From: Pseudomonas sp. SST3
GTDB taxonomy: Bacteria > Pseudomonadota > Gammaproteobacteria > Pseudomonadales > Pseudomonadaceae
DNA length: 64,000 bases
NCBI RefSeq assembly: GCF_003325755.1
Contig: NZ_QORI02000003.1
Coordinates: 62,001-126,000, forward strand
Reading direction: 5' to 3'
The notes beneath the pieces were generated by a model. It saw nothing but the letters and a program-made list of their open reading frames with translations. It made no database searches and was not told the DNA's origin. Within the stretch, counting starts at the first letter, position 1. Each line of letters opens with the position of its first letter. Shown here piece after piece: positions 17,598-25,900 of the stretch. Position numbers and translations under genes: made by a program.

Positions 17598-17845
17598 GAC
17601 AACACCTCTTGTTCTTACTGGCGGAATACGCAACTTACGCGATGCGCATTAGTAGTGACCGGAGCACGCCGATACTGTTCACTTTATTTTAGGTATATCG
17701 AGCAATCGCTTATTTTCAAAAGACTTTTTATTCGAATACCGCTTCGCTAGTTAGCTCCAACACGAAGTATTGGATCGCAAGGATGCAGCGCATAAACCGG
17801 ATCTTTGCTACTAAATAACCAGCGAAACGGCTCCCTTCCGAATAA

Positions 17846-19786
17846 TCAGGCAGAACTACCTTGGCTGGTCCCTGCCTGCTCCGGCAACAGCTCGTCTTCA
17901 GGATCCGTATCGAAGTCTCGCCCCATCGCGATCCGCAACCATATCGGTATCAATAACAAGCCCACCGCCAGACACACCCAGCTGATGGTTGAGCTACCGC
18001 CCGGTGGAGGGAACAACAAGCGGCCCACACCAACCAGCAGCGAAAAAAGCGAAACCGCTGTCACGGCTACGGCAAACAGACGGCTGCCGAGCGCTTTGAT
18101 TGATACCGCCGCGCCTATGCCGTTGAGCATCGCGGCGTGCCGCCAGAAGCCGAACGGTCGCACACGGCGGTAGAAGCGCTTTAGCGTGGCATCGTCGGTT
18201 GCTGGCGTGATGAAGGTAACCAGAATGGCTGCCGAGGTGGTAACCAGCGCCATTATGCCAAGGCGTATCCACTCGCCTTCCGGATCGGTCCCCAGATAGT
18301 AGAGCAGCAGAGGAGCGGTGATCAGCGAGGCGCCCATTGCGGTCAGCTCGGAATATAGATTGATACGCTCCCAGAGCCAGCGCAGTACCAGCACCGACCC
18401 CATGCCCGCGCCGAATAGAAGGGAAATGAACCAGGCCGTCTGGATCGAGCCCAGGTTGGCCATAATGATCATCGCAATCGCAAGAATCAGCACGTTTGAC
18501 AACCGTGCCACGACCACCAGTTCCCGGTCCCTTGGCTTGCGTTTGAGTACATGCGGCGCAAACACGCCGCCATACACATCGTTGCTCCAGTAGGATGCGC
18601 CCCAGTTGAGATGTGTATCGACTGTCGAGGCCAAGGCTGCCAGCAGGCCAACCAGCATCAGCCCGCGCACACCCGGAGGCAACAGGTCCTCGATGCCCTG
18701 CACGAATAATGCTTCCCGTCCGGCGGTAAAACCATCGCCAGCCATCTCGGCAGGCGTGAACGGGTAAAGCACCAATAGCCCGACCGCAATCGCCATCCAG
18801 AACAAACTGCGCAGGAAAATTTGCAGCCAGGCAAACACCAGCCCGGCGATCCTGGCGTCGCGGTCAGTCGGGCAGGCCATGCTGCGTTGCGCAAGATAGC
18901 CGGTGCCGTCGGAGTTCATCTGGAAGAACCATTGCAAACCAACGATCACGAGAAAGGGCATCAGCGCTTCCCCAGCGTTCGCAGGAGGCGCGAACGAGAG
19001 CATTTTGCTGGCCTGATCGACACCGTAGAGTTCGACGATGCGATCGGTCAGTCCGCCCAGACCGCCGGCCGCATCGACGACGAACCAGGCATAGAGCAGC
19101 GTGCCGATCATGGCCAGACTGAACTGCACGACATCCGTCTGCACCACCGCCCGCAGCCCTCCGGTGATTGAATACATTGCGGTAAACGCAAGGATCAGCA
19201 GGATCGATATGAGGTTGTTGGCGCTCATCATCGCCGGCTCCAGCCCAGTGATACTCTCGCCGAGTTGGATTCCTGTGCTGGCGATGAACCCCACGATCGG
19301 TTCGTACAGACCGGCGGGCAGCCATAGATGCCAGGGCAGAAATACCTCGGCGATGCGAATAGCGGCTACCAGCACCATGGCGAGCACAACGCAATTGATC
19401 ACTGTGCCGTAGTAGATGGCCTTGAGTAAACGCAACGGCGTGACGCCCTTGCCGCTATAGCGCACACGAGTCAGCTCGGCATCGGTCAACACTCCGGCGC
19501 GGCGCCAGCCCACCGCAAACACGAACGCCATCAGCAAAAATGCAAGACCATAGATCCACAGTCGCCAGAGCGCGAAGATGCCTGCCGTCGCAACCAGACC
19601 GGTCACCAAAAGTGGCGTATCAGCGGCGAACTGGGTCGCGCCCATGGAAAAACCAGCCTTCCAGCCCTTTATGGTCCTGCCCGCAAGAAAATACTCATCG
19701 AGACTCTGAGAGGCCTTGCCGCGTGCGCGCAGACCGGAACCCAGACCGTATAGGATGAAAGCCACCACTATCAGTAGATCCAACAT
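17846..19786 (-). CDS. Sodium:solute symporter (SSS) family transporter
   Basis: 646 residues with about 13-15 membrane helices. SSS-family landmarks include the N-terminal SLDEYFLAGRTIKGW, GFSMGATQFAADTPLL in the first unwound helix, AMYSITGGLRAVVQTDVVQF in the middle, and LAALASTVDTHLNWGASYWSNDVY, where the sodium-site Ser/Thr lie. It should import an organic solute with Na+ across the inner membrane; the substrate cannot be told. AAGGAC precedes the ATG. It stands alone, divergent from the GNAT gene. Confidence 0.92.
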   Translation of the reverse strand: MLDLLIVVAFILYGLGSGLRARGKASQSLDEYFLAGRTIKGWKAGFSMGATQFAADTPLLVTGLVATAGIFALWRLWIYGLAFLLMAFVFAVGWRRAGVLTDAELTRVRYSGKGVTPLRLLKAIYYGTVINCVVLAMVLVAAIRIAEVFLPWHLWLPAGLYEPIVGFIASTGIQLGESITGLEPAMMSANNLISILLILAFTAMYSITGGLRAVVQTDVVQFSLAMIGTLLYAWFVVDAAGGLGGLTDRIVELYGVDQASKMLSFAPPANAGEALMPFLVIVGLQWFFQMNSDGTGYLAQRSMACPTDRDARIAGLVFAWLQIFLRSLFWMAIAVGLLVLYPFTPAEMAGDGFTAGREALFVQGIEDLLPPGVRGLMLVGLLAALASTVDTHLNWGASYWSNDVYGGVFAPHVLKRKPRDRELVVVARLSNVLILAIAMIIMANLGSIQTAWFISLLFGAGMGSVLVLRWLWERINLYSELTAMGASLITAPLLLYYLGTDPEGEWIRLGIMALVTTSAAILVTFITPATDDATLKRFYRRVRPFGFWRHAAMLNGIGAAVSIKALGSRLFAVAVTAVSLFSLLVGVGRLLFPPPGGSSTISWVCLAVGLLLIPIWLRIAMGRDFDTDPEDELLPEQAGTSQGSSA

Positions 19787-19948
19787 ATTGTTTTGTCCTT
19801 TGTTGGAAGGGCTGTTCTAGCTGAGAACCTGCGCAACGGCCAAAGATTGCAGCGTTCGGATGAACGGGCGAAAGCACCCCATCGCCGCCTACGAACGCAG
19901 CTGCGGCCAGATCAGTTACCATGCGCGGCGCGCCGTCAGGTATCGCTC

Positions 19949-20386
19949 ATGCCCGAATTCCATCTGCGTCAGCTACCGGTCGAATGCCGGCCTCTTCTCA
20001 ACAAGTTCTACCGAGCCCACCGCAGCCATATGCGGGTGCCGGCCGGAGCATGTTGCTGGGTCGCGGAAAATACCGAAATCGCTGCGGGACTCTGCGTGGC
20101 CCGTATCGCCGAGGGCCGCTGGCTAACCGGATTGCTGGTCGCGCCGAATCAGCGCAACCAAGGTCTGGCAACGCGTTTGGTGGGGCGGGCACTAGCCGCT
20201 GGCGAAGGAGCTGTCTGGCTGTTCTGTGAGCCGAAGCTGATCCTTTTTTACCAACGGCTGGGCTTCAGCGAACCTGCCACGCTGCCGGAGTCGTTAGCGG
20301 CCCGCCTGCAGCGCTACAACCGAAACAAGACGCTCGTGGCGCTATGGCACGAGAACAAGAGAGCCGTATGTCCCCTACCGTTCTGA
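19949..20386 (+). CDS. GNAT family N-acetyltransferase
   Basis: 145 residues from the ATG at 19949 (MPEFHLRQLPVEC); the longer frame to 19793 has no ribosome site. The acetyl-CoA loop is clear: LTGLLVAPNQRNQGLATRL (Q/RxxGxG/A), followed by LFCEPKLILFYQRLGF, the usual alpha4-beta7 end of GNAT domains. It transfers an acetyl group to an unknown amine in the cytosol. Its 3' end overlaps the Nudix start by 19 bases, so the two are co-transcribed. Confidence 0.88.
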   Translation: MPEFHLRQLPVECRPLLNKFYRAHRSHMRVPAGACCWVAENTEIAAGLCVARIAEGRWLTGLLVAPNQRNQGLATRLVGRALAAGEGAVWLFCEPKLILFYQRLGFSEPATLPESLAARLQRYNRNKTLVALWHENKRAVCPLPF

Positions 20387-20784
20387 GAATCGCCACAGCC
20401 TGTCTGCTCGACGGAGCCGGCAGGCTGTTGGTCGTGCGCAAACGCGGCACGAGCCTATTCATGTTGCCCGGCGGCAAGCTTGAAGTCGGAGAGACGCCAC
20501 GGCAGGCGCTCAGCCGCGAGCTTCATGAGGAGATTGGTCTAAGGATTGAGAGTTCGCAGCTGCAACTGCTCGGGCATTTCAAGTCGCGTGCGGCCAATGA
20601 GCCGGATCATTGGGTCGAAGCGGATGTCTTCATGGGTCGCCTGGCAGGCGAGGTGAAAGCTCAAGCGGAAATCGAGGCGCTTGCCTGGCTGGAACTGAAT
20701 ACGCAACAGCAGGATCATCTGGCCCCATTGCTGCATGAACAGGTGCTCCCTGCGTTACTTCGGCGGCTAGCCGCCGAAGGTTGA
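20368..20784 (+). CDS. Nudix hydrolase
   Basis: 138 residues from the ATG at 20368; an ATG eight codons earlier (20344) is possible. The complete Nudix box runs from GGKLEVGETP to RELHEEIGL, with the REXXEE core intact for metal binding. MutT-like proteins hydrolyse nucleoside diphosphates linked to another moiety; the substrate is unknown. It overlaps the GNAT gene, suggesting a small two-gene unit. Confidence 0.9.
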   Translation: MSPTVLRIATACLLDGAGRLLVVRKRGTSLFMLPGGKLEVGETPRQALSRELHEEIGLRIESSQLQLLGHFKSRAANEPDHWVEADVFMGRLAGEVKAQAEIEALAWLELNTQQQDHLAPLLHEQVLPALLRRLAAEG

Positions 20785-20806
20785 AACGCTATCAGAGCCG
20801 GTCGGG

Positions 20807-20953
20807 CTACGGGGAAATGGGGTCACTTGCCGGGAAAGTCTCTTCGAGCGCCTCGTCCAGGTGATCCTCATCAGCCTCGTCTGGACGGCGTTTGATCTGA
20901 TCTTCCTGATCCTGCCCCGGTTGGATAGGTGCATTCGGGTCGTTACCGTTCAT
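20807..20953 (-). CDS. Small acidic protein with FPASDP motif, 48 residues
   Basis: A short open frame with GAGGAG eight bases before its ATG. The product is strongly acidic (clusters DQEDQ, DEADEDHLDEALEE) and ends ETFPASDPISP. Short proteins ending in a FPASDPxS motif are common in proteobacteria and of unknown function, as far as I know. It lies convergent with the Nudix gene and downstream of the RsmZ terminator, where P. aeruginosa has fdxA. Confidence 0.75.
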   Translation of the reverse strand: MNGNDPNAPIQPGQDQEDQIKRRPDEADEDHLDEALEETFPASDPISP

Positions 20954-21044
20954 GATGAACTCCTCTGAGTTGTGTCACGAACGTTAGGCCATCCAGCAGA
21001 GCAGTCGTTCGGCAAGCAGCTCGACGATTACTCAAATTGCAGGC

Positions 21045-21181
21045 AAAAAAAGGGGCGGGGCTTAAGCCCCGCCCGCCTCCTTCCCTACTTCCTTTTATTT
21101 CCTGCTCATCGTCCTGATGAACCACATCCAGTGGCTGTTCCCGACCGACTTCCATGCCGGCTGTGCTTGTCCTTAAGCACA
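21045..21181 (-). ncRNA. rsmZ: RsmZ small RNA (sequesters RsmA/CsrA)
   Basis: About 137 nt read on the minus strand. It opens with the hairpin GTGCTT-AAGGAC-AAGCAC, then CCAC-TGGAT-GTGG and TCATC-AGGAC-GATGA. All three present GGA in the loop, the RsmA-binding signature; about nine GGA motifs occur in all. It ends in a strong terminator. A GacA box lies about 180 bases upstream of the inferred start and rpoS is the upstream neighbour, the known location of rsmZ in Pseudomonas. It titrates RsmA and so relieves translational repression of exoproducts and biofilm genes in the Gac/Rsm cascade. The 5' end is inferred from the promoter. Confidence 0.92.
21052..21074 (-). terminator. RsmZ terminator
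   Basis: A perfect palindrome from 21053 to 21074 (arms GGGCGGGGC and GCCCCGCCC around TTAA) followed on the minus strand by seven T (plus-strand A at 21045-21051). Confidence 0.95.
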
Positions 21182-21187
21182 GGTGCG

Positions 21188-21215
21188 ATATTAAGGCTTT
21201 GGGCGACCACAGCAA
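21188..21215 (-). promoter_or_regulatory. rsmZ core promoter
   Basis: On the minus strand TTGCTG (plus 21210-21215) lies 16 bases from TAATAT (plus 21188-21193), close to the sigma-70 consensus. The first RsmZ hairpin begins at 21180, fitting a start near 21181. Confidence 0.75.
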
Positions 21216-21353
21216 GCCGGGAAAATGCATGATGGCGCTCTGGGTCTTTATGTTTCTATTTTATAAATTCCTTCATTAACAAATGGTTATGGAAGACAAC
21301 CTCTCGAAAAGGCGATCGTCTTGGGCAGTTGTTCAAGCTTTGCTTACAGCGCA

Positions 21354-21371
21354 TGTAAGCAAATGCTTACA
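21354..21371. promoter_or_regulatory. GacA upstream activating site of rsmZ
   Basis: TGTAAG-CAAATG-CTTACA is an exact match to the palindromic GacA box known upstream of rsm small RNAs, centred about 180 bases before the inferred rsmZ start. A further TGCTTACA half-site at 21341-21348 forms an overlapping inverted repeat with its left arm. Confidence 0.93.
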
Positions 21372-21462
21372 TGCATTCGAGCTTCGAAGGAAAAATGAGA
21401 GAGCAAGAGTTAACCCTATCGATGGCCCGCCCAAGCGCCGCAATCAGAAGGCGGCACAGCAG

Positions 21463-21491
21463 AGCCTGAGCCTGAGCCTGAGCCTGAGCCT
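21463..21491. repeat. AGCCTG tandem hexanucleotide repeat
   Basis: Nearly five head-to-tail copies of AGCCTG between the GacA box and the rpoS terminator, ending in the palindrome CCTGAGCCTCAGG. It is non-coding as far as I can see. Confidence 0.9.
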
Positions 21492-21509
21492 CAGGAAAAG
21501 CTGATCGAG

Positions 21510-21549
21510 AAAAAGGGAGTGGCGCCCCTTCCTTGCAGTAAAGGGCGCC
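21510..21549 (-). terminator. rpoS terminator
   Basis: GGCGCCC (21521-21527) pairs with GGGCGCC (21543-21549); five T follow on the minus strand (plus A at 21510-21514). It sits 6 bases past the rpoS stop. Confidence 0.85.
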
Positions 21550-21554
21550 GGGCA

Positions 21555-22553
21555 TCAGCGAAACAGGGATTCGCTCGACAGGCCGTTACGCTCGAGTATC
21601 TCGCGCAGGCGCTTGAGCGCCTCGACCTGAATCTGCCGCACCCGCTCACGGGTTAGCCCGATCTCCTGACCGACCTCCTCCAGGGTGCAGCTTTCATGGC
21701 CACGTAGACCGAAGCGCCGGATGACTACTTCGCGCTGCTTCTCGGTCAGATCGGATAACCACTGATCAATGCTCTCCGACAGGTCATCGTCGAGCAAGAG
21801 ATCGCAGGGATCGCTCGGCCGGTCATCGGTGAGGGTATCGAGCAAAGTCTTGTCGGTATCTGGCCCCAGGGACACATCCACCGAGGTCACACGCTCGTTC
21901 AACCCCAGCATCCGTTTGACCTCGGCCACCGGCTTCTCAAGCAGATTGGCGATTTCCTCGGGGCTGGGCTCGTGGTCGAGCTTCTGAGTCAATTCACGCG
22001 CCGCACGGAGGTAGACGTTCAGCTCTTTGACCACGTGTATCGGCAGGCGGATCGTGCGGGTCTGATTCATGATCGCCCGCTCGATGGTCTGCCGAATCCA
22101 CCAGGTCGCGTAGGTGGAAAAACGGAAACCGCGCTCGGGGTCGAATTTTTCCACAGCCCGTATCAGCCCGAGATTGCCCTCCTCGACCAGATCCAGCAAA
22201 GACAGCCCACGGTTGACGTAGCGTCGGGCAATCTTAACCACCAGCCGCAGGTTACTTTCGATCATGCGCTTGCGCCCCGCCGGATCGCCCTTTTGCGCCA
22301 GACGTGCGTAGTGCACTTCTTGCTCAGGTGTCAGGAGGGGAGAAAATCCGATTTCGTTGAGGTACAGCTGAGTGGCGTCCAGCGCCCGGGTGTAATCAAT
22401 GAACTTGTGTTGCTTGGCGGTTGCGGTCTTGGATCGGGTGCCCGTTGAACCGGCGCGGGATATATCGCTGACTGGATCAGCGGCCGCGGATGGTTCCATG
22501 AGTAGAACGGCATCGTCTACGTCAAACTCCGGCACTTCTTTTTTGAGAGCCAT
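21555..22553 (-). CDS. rpoS: RNA polymerase sigma factor RpoS (sigma-38)
   Basis: 332 residues from the ATG at 22553 ([14 protein letters not shown]), with AGGA upstream. It is the master regulator of the stationary phase and general stress response. Region 1.2 holds [17 protein letters not shown]; region 2 carries [27 protein letters not shown] and [17 protein letters not shown]; region 4 has the helix-turn-helix [21 protein letters not shown]. It lies downstream of nlpD, inside which the main rpoS promoter is found in relatives. It ends at a strong terminator, beyond which RsmZ begins. Confidence 0.98.
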   Translation of the reverse strand: MALKKEVPEFDVDDAVLLMEPSAAADPVSDISRAGSTGTRSKTATAKQHKFIDYTRALDATQLYLNEIGFSPLLTPEQEVHYARLAQKGDPAGRKRMIESNLRLVVKIARRYVNRGLSLLDLVEEGNLGLIRAVEKFDPERGFRFSTYATWWIRQTIERAIMNQTRTIRLPIHVVKELNVYLRAARELTQKLDHEPSPEEIANLLEKPVAEVKRMLGLNERVTSVDVSLGPDTDKTLLDTLTDDRPSDPCDLLLDDDLSESIDQWLSDLTEKQREVVIRRFGLRGHESCTLEEVGQEIGLTRERVRQIQVEALKRLREILERNGLSSESLFR

Positions 22554-22651
22554 TATTGTTTTCCTGTTCTGAGTTCGACAACAGGCTCGGGCGGCACGCA
22601 CTCCCTGGTAACGCTCAAGCCCCTCCTAGTGCCGGAACAGGTAGTGGCAAA

Positions 22652-23494
22652 TCAACGCTTTGGCAGGTATTGCATAGGATCAACAGGCTTGCCTTGGCGG
22701 CGAATCTCGAAATGCAGCTTCACCCGGTCGGTTCCAGTCGATCCCATCTCGGCAATGGTCTGCCCAGCTTTGACTTGTTGACCCTCCTGAACCAGCAGCC
22801 TGCGGTTGTGGCCGTAGGCACTTACATAGGTATCGCTGTGCTTGATGATCACAAGTTCGCCGTAACCCCGTAAACCACTGCCGGCGTACACAACAGCCCC
22901 ATCAGAAGCAGCTAAAACAGGCTGTCCTAATTCCCCGGCGATATCAATGCCTTTATTCAAACTGCCGTTTGAGGAAAACCGACCGATGACCGTTCCCCCT
23001 GCAGGCCAGGCCCAGCCGCTCGCGGAACGCGTCACCGGCTTGACCGGAGTCTTCGCTGCCGGGGCCTTGGAGGCCGCTACGCCGGGCTTGGTCAGCGGTG
23101 GCGGAGTGGGTACCGGCGTCGCAACGACCGGTGGCGTAGTCGTGGCTGGTGGAGCGGGGGGTGGCGTCGGACGAGCGGTGACTGCCCTCGGTACCTGCCG
23201 GGTGAAGCGAATCGTCTGGCCGGGGTAGATCACATGCGGCGGTGGGATGTTGTTGACGCGCGCCAGGTCTCGCCAATCCCAACCAAAGCGAAAGGCGATC
23301 GACCACAGGGAGTCACCGCGTCGAACGATGTACTGCCCGCTGGTAACCCGGTCGCGGCTGTTGCGATCGACCACATGCACGCCGCCGGATGGCGGGCTGG
23401 CACAGCCGGCGAGCAAAGCGCCCGCGAGCATTGCGGCAAGCGCGCAACGGACGGACGAGATAAATATCCATCGTATGCTGGCTGTGAGCTTCAC
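22652..23494 (-). CDS. nlpD: NlpD-type murein amidase activator lipoprotein
   Basis: 280 residues from a GTG at 23494, preceded by GGGAG; longer frames overlap popT. The lipoprotein signal ends AGALLAG-C. A LysM peptidoglycan-binding domain (YIVRRGDSLWSIAFRF to VIYPGQTIRF) is followed by a Pro/Thr-rich linker and a C-terminal LytM/M23 domain. The LytM zinc ligands are degenerate: NKGID where active enzymes have HxGxD, and KLHFEIR where they have HLH. This fits its known role as an activator of AmiC at the septum rather than an endopeptidase. It is part of the surE-pcm-popT-nlpD-rpoS cluster. Confidence 0.95.
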   Translation of the reverse strand: MKLTASIRWIFISSVRCALAAMLAGALLAGCASPPSGGVHVVDRNSRDRVTSGQYIVRRGDSLWSIAFRFGWDWRDLARVNNIPPPHVIYPGQTIRFTRQVPRAVTARPTPPPAPPATTTPPVVATPVPTPPPLTKPGVAASKAPAAKTPVKPVTRSASGWAWPAGGTVIGRFSSNGSLNKGIDIAGELGQPVLAASDGAVVYAGSGLRGYGELVIIKHSDTYVSAYGHNRRLLVQEGQQVKAGQTIAEMGSTGTDRVKLHFEIRRQGKPVDPMQYLPKR

Positions 23495-23520
23495 TGCTCG
23501 CTCCCTTTCGACAAGGCTGT

Positions 23521-24456
23521 TCAGACTGTTTCCGCCAACGGCTGTCGCCGGCCGGCGAACCATTCGAGTCCGAGCACCAGGAAGATGCCGGCAATCGCCA
23601 GCACGATGGCCAGCGCCAGTTGGGGGTCTTGTCCTGTCAGATCGCCATAGGCACCGGGCAGCAGGTTTTGCTCGATCAGAGGTACCCGTTCGCCATGGGA
23701 ATCGATTCGCCAGGTCAGAGTTTCCTTCCACGGCCATACCTTGTTCAGCGAGCCCAGCATCAGTCCGGTCAGGAAGGCCAGCGTCAGGTCACGCCAGCGA
23801 CGCAACACCCAGCTCAGCAGCCGGGCGAAACTCAGCAGGCCGACCAGACAACCCGCCGCAAAGGTCAGCATGATCCCTAGATCCAAGGCCTTAACGGCCC
23901 CGAGGACGACCGGGTATAAACCAAGCAGCACCAGAATAAAGCTGCCGGATATACCTGGCAGAATCATTGCGCAAATCGCGATGGCTCCGGCAAAGAACAG
24001 GCTGATGCCGCTCGCGCTCCACTGCACGGGCGCGGCGACGGTGATCCAATAAGCAAAACCGATACCTAGACAAAGACAGGCCAGGCGAGACAGGTTGCGT
24101 CGCTGGATCTCCTTGCCGATCAGGTGCACGGAAACCAGGATCAAACCGAAGAAGAAAGACCAGACCGGAATAGGATGCTGTTCCAGCAGATAGGTGATCA
24201 GCTTGGCCAGGCTGAGCACGCTGGTGAGGATGCCAGCAAACAGAACCAGCAGAAAATTTGCGTTGGCGATGCGCCACGCCTCGGCCACACGGCCGCGTAG
24301 CAACGGACCTATCGCGCTCGGCACAGCGCCGATGGAGCGCAACAGTTCATCATAGATACCGGTAATAAAGGCCACCGTTCCGCCCGACACGCCAGGAACC
24401 ACATCCGCTGCGCCCATGGCCATGCCCTTGGCGTACAACATCAACGCGTTTTTCAT
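23521..24456 (-). CDS. popT: DUF368 polyprenyl-phosphate transporter
   Basis: 311 residues from the ATG at 24456, with GGAAGGAAG upstream. About nine membrane helices with the DUF368 signatures MAMGAADVVPGVSGGTVAF near the N-terminus and MILPGISGSFILVLLG in the middle: two inverted-repeat GxxPGxSG loops. DUF368 proteins were recently identified as flippases that return undecaprenyl phosphate to the cytoplasmic face. It lies 17 bases after pcm and ahead of nlpD; its presence among rpoS-linked genes suggests coupling of lipid-carrier recycling to stationary-phase envelope work, which is inference. Confidence 0.88.
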   Translation of the reverse strand: MKNALMLYAKGMAMGAADVVPGVSGGTVAFITGIYDELLRSIGAVPSAIGPLLRGRVAEAWRIANANFLLVLFAGILTSVLSLAKLITYLLEQHPIPVWSFFFGLILVSVHLIGKEIQRRNLSRLACLCLGIGFAYWITVAAPVQWSASGISLFFAGAIAICAMILPGISGSFILVLLGLYPVVLGAVKALDLGIMLTFAAGCLVGLLSFARLLSWVLRRWRDLTLAFLTGLMLGSLNKVWPWKETLTWRIDSHGERVPLIEQNLLPGAYGDLTGQDPQLALAIVLAIAGIFLVLGLEWFAGRRQPLAETV

Positions 24457-24473
24457 GCTTCCTTCCGCTGAGA

Positions 24474-25109
24474 TCAAACTACAGGTCCATTGAGCAGCGG
24501 CACGAAGCGTACGGTATCCAGCAGATGGCGGGAAAAACCATCTTCCTCACGAACGATCAGCATCAGCTGCTGGACTTCGCCAACCCCCACCGGAATAACC
24601 AGCCGCCCGCCGGGTGCCAGTTGATCGAGCAGGGCCTGTGGCACGTCAGCTGCCGCCGCGGTAACGATGATGCCGTTGTAGGGAGCCAATGCAGGCCACC
24701 CTTCCCAGCCATCACCCCAGCGAAAGACCACATTACGCAACCTGAGTTCGACCAGACGCTCTTTTGCCCGGTCCTGCAGCGCCTGGATGCGCTCGACTGA
24801 AAACACCCGCTCGACCAGTTGCGCCAGCACGGCGGTCTGATAACCGGAACCTGTGCCGATCTCCAGCACCTTGTCCAGCGGTCCATCGGCCAGCAATAAC
24901 TCGCTCATGCGAGCAACCATGAATGGCTGCGAAATGGTCTGGTTGTGGCCGATGGGCAATGCGGTGTCTTCATAGGCGCGATGCGACAGTGCCTCGTCGA
25001 CGAAGAGATGGCGCGGCGTTCGCCTGATGACTTCGAGCACCCGAGGATCCGACAGGCCCTCCTCGTACAGCCGCTGGATCAGGCGGTCACGAGTGCGCTG
25101 CGAAGTCAT
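24474..25109 (-). CDS. pcm: Protein-L-isoaspartate O-methyltransferase
   Basis: 211 residues from the ATG at 25109 ([14 protein letters not shown]), matching the usual family length. A TTG at 25154, overlapping the surE stop and preceded by GGAGG, would add 15 residues and is a real alternative. The isoaspartate pocket [11 protein letters not shown] and the SAM motif [16 protein letters not shown] are intact. It repairs aged Asn/Asp residues in proteins in the cytosol, using S-adenosylmethionine. It is translationally linked to surE, as in other gamma-proteobacteria. Confidence 0.95.
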   Translation of the reverse strand: MTSQRTRDRLIQRLYEEGLSDPRVLEVIRRTPRHLFVDEALSHRAYEDTALPIGHNQTISQPFMVARMSELLLADGPLDKVLEIGTGSGYQTAVLAQLVERVFSVERIQALQDRAKERLVELRLRNVVFRWGDGWEGWPALAPYNGIIVTAAAADVPQALLDQLAPGGRLVIPVGVGEVQQLMLIVREEDGFSRHLLDTVRFVPLLNGPVV

Positions 25110-25150
25110 GCCGGTGCCATGGCGCAGCAGGTCATCTTGTCCGCGATGGT

Positions 25151-25900
25151 TCAAAGCACGCCCTCCAGCCAGTTATCGAGCCCCTTGAACGCCTCATGGA
25201 AGGTCCGATCGAGCTGCAATGGAGTGATCGACACGTAGCCCTGCATCACCGCATGGAAATCGGTCCCCGGCCCACCGTCCTCGACGTCACCGGCGACCGA
25301 AATCCAATAGCCTTCTTTGCCCCGCGGGTTCGCCTGCTTGACTGGCGGCTTGGCCCGGCTGCGATGCCCGAGCCGGGTCAGTTGAATGCCGCGGATGTGA
25401 TCCAACGGCAGGTTGGGTACGTTGACACTGAGCACGGTGCGAGGCGGCAAGTCGAGCGTCTCTTGGTGCTCAATCAGCTTGCGCGCCACATAGGCGGCCG
25501 TCGGCAGATTGTCGGGCAGCCGGGAGACCAACGAGAAGGCAAAGGCGGGCTTGCCGGTGAAGCGCCCCTCGATGGCCGCCGCCACGGTACCGGAATACAG
25601 CACGTCGTCCCCCAGGTTGGCGCCCATATTGATGCCGGAAACCACCATGTCGGGCGCCTCGTCGAGCAGCCCGTTGATTCCCAGGTGAACGCAATCGGTA
25701 GGCGTACCGTTCACACCGATGAAACCATTCGGCATGGTCGTAGGATGAAGCGGGCGATCCAGCGTCAGCGAACTACTAGCGCCGCTCATATCCTGGATAG
25801 GGGCAACTACCTTGCACTCGGCGTAATCCGCCAGCGCGTCATAAAGCGCGGCGAGCCCAGGTGCATACACCCCGTCGTCGTTGGCGATCAAAATACGCAT
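25151..25900 (-). CDS. surE: 5'/3'-nucleotidase SurE
   Basis: 249 residues from the ATG at 25900 ([16 protein letters not shown]), which overlaps the truD stop by one base (TGATG). The SurE metal site (ANDDG) and the [27 protein letters not shown] motifs are complete. It dephosphorylates nucleoside monophosphates in stationary phase. It is a member of the ispF-truD-surE-pcm translationally coupled run. Confidence 0.97.
   Translation of the reverse strand: MRILIANDDGVYAPGLAALYDALADYAECKVVAPIQDMSGASSSLTLDRPLHPTTMPNGFIGVNGTPTDCVHLGINGLLDEAPDMVVSGINMGANLGDDVLYSGTVAAAIEGRFTGKPAFAFSLVSRLPDNLPTAAYVARKLIEHQETLDLPPRTVLSVNVPNLPLDHIRGIQLTRLGHRSRAKPPVKQANPRGKEGYWISVAGDVEDGGPGTDFHAVMQGYVSITPLQLDRTFHEAFKGLDNWLEGVL

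Noticed and set aside
21463..21491. CRISPR array
   Set aside because: The repeat is a contiguous six-base unit without spacers; no CRISPR-type repeat or cas gene was seen in the window.
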